Of a DNA stretch of 16,574 nt, positions 13,309 through 16,574 are shown piece after piece. Numbering within the stretch: position 1 is the first letter of the stretch; each line of letters begins with the position of its first letter. The notes under the pieces were generated by a model. It was not told the origin of the DNA. It made no database searches and was given only the letters and a program-made list of their open reading frames with translations. A program made the translations under genes and the position numbers. The stretch is taken from the NCBI GenBank assembly GCA_028290305.1, contig JAQGKC010000275.1, forward strand, positions 1 through 16,574, given 5' to 3'. The DNA is from Bradyrhizobium sp. GTDB taxonomy: Bacteria; Pseudomonadota; Alphaproteobacteria; Rhizobiales; Xanthobacteraceae.

Positions 13309-13606
13309 TCCCGATGTTTCCGAGCGATCACACTTCGCTGCGAAGCACAGTGATCGCGGCCCGAGGATATTTTTTTGTTTCGTCATTCATGCGAGAAATT
13401 GTCCACACTGTCCAGCCGCCCGGGATTCACCACGGAATCGCCGTGGGCAGCCCATTTTGGAAGCAAGATGGCGGTGTTGGCGGAGGACCGTAAGATCAAT
13501 TACAGTCGGAAGTTCCCTACCGTGTTGGATGGCACGGGGCCGAAGCCTGTGCGGATTTCTGAATGCGGTGCAATAAACTCCTGCGCCAGGTCGCTCGAAA
13601 CCAGCA
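13309..13606. promoter_or_regulatory. Gap between the binding-protein gene and the outer-membrane protein gene
   Basis: About 300 bases with divergent genes on either side. The SBP-proximal end holds the nested inverted repeat at 13324-13357, and a T7 run follows at 13370-13376. A short frame from ATG 13468 to 13644 is open, but it resembles nothing I know and overlaps the next gene. No riboswitch or RNA gene was recognised. Confidence 0.4.
13324..13357. repeat. Nested inverted repeat in the leader of the substrate-binding protein gene
   Basis: Outer arms GCGATCAC (13324-13331) and GTGATCGC (13350-13357) enclose inner arms CTTCGC (13333-13338) and GCGAAG (13340-13345). That is 14 paired bases with a small asymmetric bulge. 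On the minus strand it ends 15 bases before the SBP ATG and would fold as a stable RNA hairpin right before the ribosome binding region. It could be a translational control element or an operator. Confidence 0.55.
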
Positions 13607-14557
13607 GTGCCTGCATGGCTCTGCGAAGAGATTATTCGGACTGATGGATTTGCAGAATTGAACGAACGCCCCGCATTTGCCGTTCATCTATCGCCATTGC
13701 GCAGTGGCACCGCCAAATCCTGCCTGTTACTGGTGCTTGCGATCTTTCCGGCCGAAGCCCGCACCGAAACGATCGAGACCGAACATCTGTTCGCCTTCAC
13801 CATCGGAAGCGATGTGGGCGAAGCCGGAGAACGGGAGCTGGAAGGCTCTGTAACCGGCCGGTTTGCCAAGCGAACCGGGACCTACGATGCGAGCGCCAGC
13901 ACGATGTCTGTGGAATTCGTGCCGATACCAAATCTTCGAACCGAATTTACCGGTGCGGTCAACTCCTACAATATCGCCGGAGTCAGCGGGTTCGCCGATC
14001 AGCGCTATACCGCATTTGGAGGTCTATCCGCCGACATCCGCTACCGGTTACTTGATCGCGCGACCGCGCCGTTCGGCTTTGCGATCGGCGCTGAGCCCCA
14101 TTGGGGCCGGGCCGATGATGCAACCGGTGAACCCGTGAGCCAATATGGTGTCGACTTCGTCGCCGCCGCCGATTGGGAAGTCGTCCCCAATCGCGTCGTT
14201 GCGGCGTTCAACCTGCTCTATCAGCCCGAAACCATGCGTTCGAAATTGACCGGTAGCTGGTCGCAGGAATCGACAGCGGGCATAGCGATCGGTCTGATGG
14301 CACAGGTTCATTCAGGGGTTTTCATCGGTGGCGAAGCCCGCTATCTGCGCCAATATGATGGACTTGGGTTGGATACGCTGGCCGGACAAGGCTTTTTCAT
14401 CGGGCCGACGATCTACGTCAAACTCACCGAACGCGCGTGGATTGCTGCCGCATGGAGCGAGCAAGTCGGGGGCGAGGCAGCTACCGCGGCTGGTTCGCTT
14501 GACCTGGTCAATTTCGAGCGCCGGCAGGCGCGTGTCTTGTTCGGCGTGAATTTTTGA
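13607..14557 (+). CDS. Outer-membrane beta-barrel protein of unknown function
   Basis: About 316 residues from GTG 13607; a TTG at 13658 would also place the signal segment near the N-terminus. The hydrophobic export signal is about residues 38-49 (SCLLLVLAIFPAEA). The mature part is a run of amphipathic strands with alternating residues (TEFTGAVNSYNIAGV, GGLSADIRYRLLD, FGFAIGAEPHWGR, VVAAFNLLYQPE, SGVFIGGEARYLRQYDGLG, IGPTIYVKLTERAWIAAAW). It ends in GVNF, the aromatic C-terminus of outer-membrane barrels. I cannot name the family with confidence; it resembles short barrels annotated as outer-membrane or transporter-like proteins. A possible role with the neighbouring ABC importer is speculation. 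A very strong terminator follows the stop codon. Confidence 0.75.
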   Translation: MPAWLCEEIIRTDGFAELNERPAFAVHLSPLRSGTAKSCLLLVLAIFPAEARTETIETEHLFAFTIGSDVGEAGERELEGSVTGRFAKRTGTYDASASTMSVEFVPIPNLRTEFTGAVNSYNIAGVSGFADQRYTAFGGLSADIRYRLLDRATAPFGFAIGAEPHWGRADDATGEPVSQYGVDFVAAADWEVVPNRVVAAFNLLYQPETMRSKLTGSWSQESTAGIAIGLMAQVHSGVFIGGEARYLRQYDGLGLDTLAGQGFFIGPTIYVKLTERAWIAAAWSEQVGGEAATAAGSLDLVNFERRQARVLFGVNF

Positions 14558-14569
14558 GCGTGCTTCCCT

Positions 14570-14620
14570 CTGGAGCCTCCGTTCCGATTGAATCGGAACG
14601 GAGGCTCCAGTTTTTATTTT
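14570..14620 (+). terminator. Very strong rho-independent terminator
   Basis: A perfect 20-bp inverted repeat (14570-14589 and 14591-14610, beginning CTGGAGCCTCC) with a single central base as formal loop is followed by TTTTTATTTT (14611-14620). It starts 13 bases after the stop of the outer-membrane protein gene. The left flank (GGGAAG on the minus strand) is not T-rich, so termination should be mainly rightwards, although the hairpin would also form in minus-strand RNA. Confidence 0.92.
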
Positions 14621-14623
14621 GAC

Positions 14624-14667
14624 GCGTTTTCTTCACGCGAACCGGTATCCACTTCGCTGGAAAACGC
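14624..14667. repeat. Dispersed intergenic palindromic repeat (Bradyrhizobium type)
   Basis: Outer arms GCGTTTTC (14624-14631) and GAAAACGC (14660-14667) and inner arms GCGAA (14637-14641) and TTCGC (14653-14657) surround CCGGTATCCAC. I recognise this as very similar to a palindromic element scattered through intergenic regions of Bradyrhizobium and relatives; that is from memory and needs a search. It lies between two convergent genes, just past the terminator. Confidence 0.7.
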
Positions 14668-14685
14668 TCAAAAGGGTTGGCCGCT

Positions 14686-15027
14686 TTATTTGGCGCAGTC
14701 CTTTAGATTCTTCTCTTCGATCGAGAAGATCGCCCCTGTCTTGATCTCGATATTGGGAACGACGCAGGTCCGCCCGCTTTTGTCGACAAATTTGACATCG
14801 TAAATGCCAGGGGCGGTGTCGGTAATTTTCAAGCGCTCGTCATGATCGACCGTACGGTCGCGATCGTTATCGGTCTGGTTCCGGCTCCACTCGTTCTTGC
14901 CCGTCGGCGAAAGCTGCAGCGACGTGATCGTGTTGGCTGTCAAGTTCCAGAACCGGGTGTCCTTTGCCGACGCAGCGGTTGGAACGAATGCCAAGATGAA
15001 GGCCGTCAGAACAAACGCCTTGGCCAT
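14686..15027 (-). CDS. Small secreted protein with an EF-loop-like acidic segment
   Basis: A 113-residue protein with a clear signal peptide (about 1-21, ending ASA before KDTRFW), so probably periplasmic. The mature part looks like a small beta-sandwich (FWNLTANTITSLQLSPTG, then APGIYDVKFVDKSG and CVVPNIEIKTGAIFSIEEK) with two cysteines, Cys88 and Cys111. I do not know a named function. Residues 53-64, DNDRDRTVDHDE, match the EF-hand loop at positions 1, 3, 5, 9 and 12 but have Arg where Gly6 is expected. Seven of twelve positions equal loop 1 of the lanmodulin-like protein in this window. Whether it binds metal is open. It is transcribed in the same direction as fghA, 140 bases downstream of it. 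Confidence 0.78.
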   Translation of the reverse strand: MAKAFVLTAFILAFVPTAASAKDTRFWNLTANTITSLQLSPTGKNEWSRNQTDNDRDRTVDHDERLKITDTAPGIYDVKFVDKSGRTCVVPNIEIKTGAIFSIEEKNLKDCAK

Positions 15028-15167
15028 TTCCTGCTGCTCCCAAAATGTTGCGGCGCATCACTATTCCCCGCGCGATCGCGGCCGACACGCGGGGATGCCG
15101 CTGATGCCATTGATTAGCGCGATCATTACTACCAACCCGCGACACCTGCCACAATTGCGGTTCATCG

Positions 15168-16013
15168 TCACGCGGTCAATCGCGCGGCATGCCAGCGCAT
15201 GTGATCTTCCATGAATGTCGATACGAAATAATAGCTGTGGTCGTAGCCCTCCTGGCGACGCAGCGTCAGCGGAATGCCCGCCTGCGAACAGGCGCGCTCC
15301 AGCAGTTCGGGACGAAGCTGCTCGGTCAGGAATGGATCGGCATCGCCATAATCAACCAGGAAATCTGAAAACCGCGCGCCGTCCTCGATCAATGCGACGG
15401 TGTCGTGCTTGCGCCAGATGCTGCGATCCTCGCCGAGATATCCGCTCAGCGCCTTGATCCCCCATGGCACCTGTGACGGCGCGACGATCGGCGAGAAAGC
15501 GCTGGCGGCGCGATAGCGACCGGGAAGCCGCAGCGCCATCGTAAGCGCGCCATGGCCGCCCATCGAATGCCCGAGGATGGATTGCCGTTTGGGATCAACG
15601 GGAAAATGTTCCGCGATCAATCCGGGAAGTTCTTCCGTCACATAGCTCCACATGCGGTAATTTTCCGCGAACGGTGGCTGCGTGGCATCGACATAAAAGC
15701 CTGCGCCAAGTCCGAAATCGTAGGCACCGGCGGGATCGCCGGGCACATTTTCGCCGCGTGGGCTGGTGTCCGGCGCGACGAAAATCAATCCCAGTTCAGC
15801 ACAGGCCCTGCGAAATTCGCCCTTTTCGGTAACGTTGGCGTGGGTGCAGGTCAGTCCTGAAAGATACCACACCACCGGCAGCTTCACGTTGCCTTGATGC
15901 GGAGGCACGAAGACCGAAAAGGTCATTGCGGTCTTCGTCTCGCGACTGGCGTGCTTGTAAACGCCCTGCACGCCGCCATGCGATCGATTTTGGGAAATGG
16001 TTTCGATAGTCAT
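15168..16013 (-). CDS. fghA: S-formylglutathione hydrolase
   Basis: Cytoplasmic serine hydrolase (esterase D family) that cleaves S-formylglutathione to formate and glutathione, the last step of glutathione-linked formaldehyde oxidation. It has 281 residues, the usual family length. The catalytic triad is Ser150 in GHSMGGHGAL, Asp226 in GDADPFL and His259 in GYDHSYYF. Other family marks are WYLSGLTCTHANV, VAPDTSPRGENVPGD and GAGFYVDATQPP. ATG 16013 is chosen because the preceding open codons come from a duplicated 15-base unit carrying the ribosome binding site. It follows gfa on the same strand, 127 bases away, and both belong to formaldehyde disposal downstream of XoxF. Confidence 0.96.
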   Translation of the reverse strand: MTIETISQNRSHGGVQGVYKHASRETKTAMTFSVFVPPHQGNVKLPVVWYLSGLTCTHANVTEKGEFRRACAELGLIFVAPDTSPRGENVPGDPAGAYDFGLGAGFYVDATQPPFAENYRMWSYVTEELPGLIAEHFPVDPKRQSILGHSMGGHGALTMALRLPGRYRAASAFSPIVAPSQVPWGIKALSGYLGEDRSIWRKHDTVALIEDGARFSDFLVDYGDADPFLTEQLRPELLERACSQAGIPLTLRRQEGYDHSYYFVSTFMEDHMRWHAARLTA

Positions 16014-16014
16014 A

Positions 16015-16044
16015 ATTATATGGCTCCGGATTATATGGCTCCGG
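16015..16044. repeat. Tandem 15-bp duplication carrying the fghA ribosome binding site
   Basis: Two exact adjacent copies of ATTATATGGCTCCGG (16015-16029 and 16030-16044). On the minus strand each contains CCGGAGCC, so fghA has two identical Shine-Dalgarno-like sites in series, the nearer one 10 bases before the ATG. Confidence 0.9.
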
Positions 16045-16070
16045 CGCCGCAACGACGCGAAGATAGCCAC

Positions 16071-16092
16071 GGGTCACACGTGATCACGACCC
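16071..16092. promoter_or_regulatory. Inverted repeat upstream of fghA (possible operator)
   Basis: GGGTC (16071-16075) and GACCC (16088-16092) flank a 12-base core that contains CACGTG and the 8-base palindrome GTGATCAC (16080-16087). It lies in the gfa-fghA gap, about 60-80 bases before the fghA start. It may be an operator or a weak hairpin; no T-tract follows. Confidence 0.35.
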
Positions 16093-16140
16093 AGCTGGCG
16101 GCGGATGCCGTCAGCTGGAGCCTGCCCAAGGTCGGCCGAT

Positions 16141-16574
16141 TCAGGCCGCTTTGGCGCTGGATTTCGCCACATGCGTAGCGATCGCATCCATCAAGGCCGG
16201 CGACAGACAGTCATAGGGCTCAAGCCCGAGTTCCTTGAGGCGTGACCTGATGGCAGGCATCTCGGACGGGTTGACGCCGGACTCGATCACCGAGGATACG
16301 AATGCCGCAAATCCCGGAGCCGCCCAGCCGCCTTCCGTGAACAGTTCGGGATGGATGAAGTCCAGGCCGTAGAACGGATGCGTCTTGTTCTCGATGCGGC
16401 CGAACATATGCGTACCGCAAACCTTGCAAGCGTGCCGCTGGATCGTCGCCGATGCGTCGACAATCTGGAGCTTGTCGCCGTTCTCAAGAACGGTGACGTT
16501 GTCGCGCGGTACAACAGCGATCATCGCAAAGGTCGCCCCGTCGGGCTTCCAGCATTTGGTGCAGCCGCAGGCGT
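16141..16574 (-). CDS. gfa: S-(hydroxymethyl)glutathione synthase (Gfa), 5' end cut by the window
   Basis: Glutathione-dependent formaldehyde-activating enzyme, which promotes formation of S-hydroxymethylglutathione from formaldehyde and glutathione. The last 143 residues are visible and the start lies beyond the right edge. Zinc-ligand cysteines appear in [11 protein letters not shown] at the left of the visible protein and in [11 protein letters not shown], as in the Gfa/CENP-V fold. Later family blocks include [11 protein letters not shown] and [18 protein letters not shown]. The frame continues upstream without a stop to the window edge, so the ATG at 16524 is internal. It is probably the upstream partner of fghA. 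The glutathione-dependent formaldehyde dehydrogenase expected between them in the pathway is not in the window. Confidence 0.94.
   Translation of the reverse strand, partial: ACGCTKCWKPDGATFAMIAVVPRDNVTVLENGDKLQIVDASATIQRHACKVCGTHMFGRIENKTHPFYGLDFIHPELFTEGGWAAPGFAAFVSSVIESGVNPSEMPAIRSRLKELGLEPYDCLSPALMDAIATHVAKSSAKAA

Noticed and set aside
12361..13353. 330-codon plus-strand frame opposite the binding-protein gene
   Set aside because: The minus strand has a signal peptide and binding-protein fold markers and forms an operon; the plus-strand translation is Arg-rich with no domain.
13375..13644. Small plus-strand frame (possible gene from ATG 13468)
   Set aside because: It has no recognisable domain and no strong ribosome binding site, and it overlaps the start of the outer-membrane protein gene. 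I leave it as unassigned, not as a gene.
15066..15094. CCCCGCG/CGCGGGG inverted repeat between fghA and the small secreted protein gene as a terminator
   Set aside because: No T-run follows on the transcribed strand and the loop is long, so a terminator is not supported.

Overview
This looks like a chromosomal segment of an alphaproteobacterium of the Bradyrhizobium/Rhodopseudomonas type (Hyphomicrobiales). The evidence is the moderately high G+C coding sequence, the gene content, and an intergenic palindromic repeat at 14624-14667 of a kind I associate with Bradyrhizobium genomes. The window is almost wholly a lanthanide-dependent methanol/C1 oxidation island. It has 18 supportable protein genes, two of them cut by the window edges. 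I saw no tRNA, rRNA, CRISPR array or insertion sequence.

Left part (1-3503), periplasmic methanol oxidation. The 5' end of xoxF (PQQ- and lanthanide-dependent methanol dehydrogenase) runs off the left edge on the minus strand. Divergent from it are two quinoprotein-associated genes: a SoxH-like metallo-beta-lactamase-fold hydrolase and a fused SoxYZ-like carrier. They converge on a minus-strand pair: a class I c-type cytochrome, the likely electron acceptor, and a small secreted four-cysteine protein.

Middle part (3837-10865), metal handling, export and control. An ABC ATPase and ABC-2 permease pair of the PQQ-alcohol-dehydrogenase-associated type reads rightwards. It meets a minus-strand block of sensor histidine kinase, a lanmodulin-type EF-hand protein and a TonB-dependent outer-membrane receptor. 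A NarL/FixJ-type response regulator is divergent from the kinase. I infer lanthanide uptake (receptor), periplasmic lanthanide binding (lanmodulin) and regulation (two-component system).

Right part (10875-16574). A three-gene NitT/TauT-type ABC importer (binding protein, permease, ATPase) with unknown ligand is followed by an outer-membrane beta-barrel protein of unknown role. A very strong intrinsic terminator and the dispersed palindrome come next, then a small secreted protein with an EF-loop-like acidic stretch. Last are fghA and the 3' portion of gfa, two enzymes of the glutathione-linked formaldehyde oxidation pathway. Together the genes take methanol to formaldehyde (XoxF) and formaldehyde via glutathione adducts to formate. 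The glutathione-dependent formaldehyde dehydrogenase itself is not in the window.

The most notable items are the lanmodulin homologue, whose four EF loops depart from the canonical pattern in three places; its position between a sensor kinase and a TonB receptor; and several inverted-repeat arrays in the regulatory gaps.
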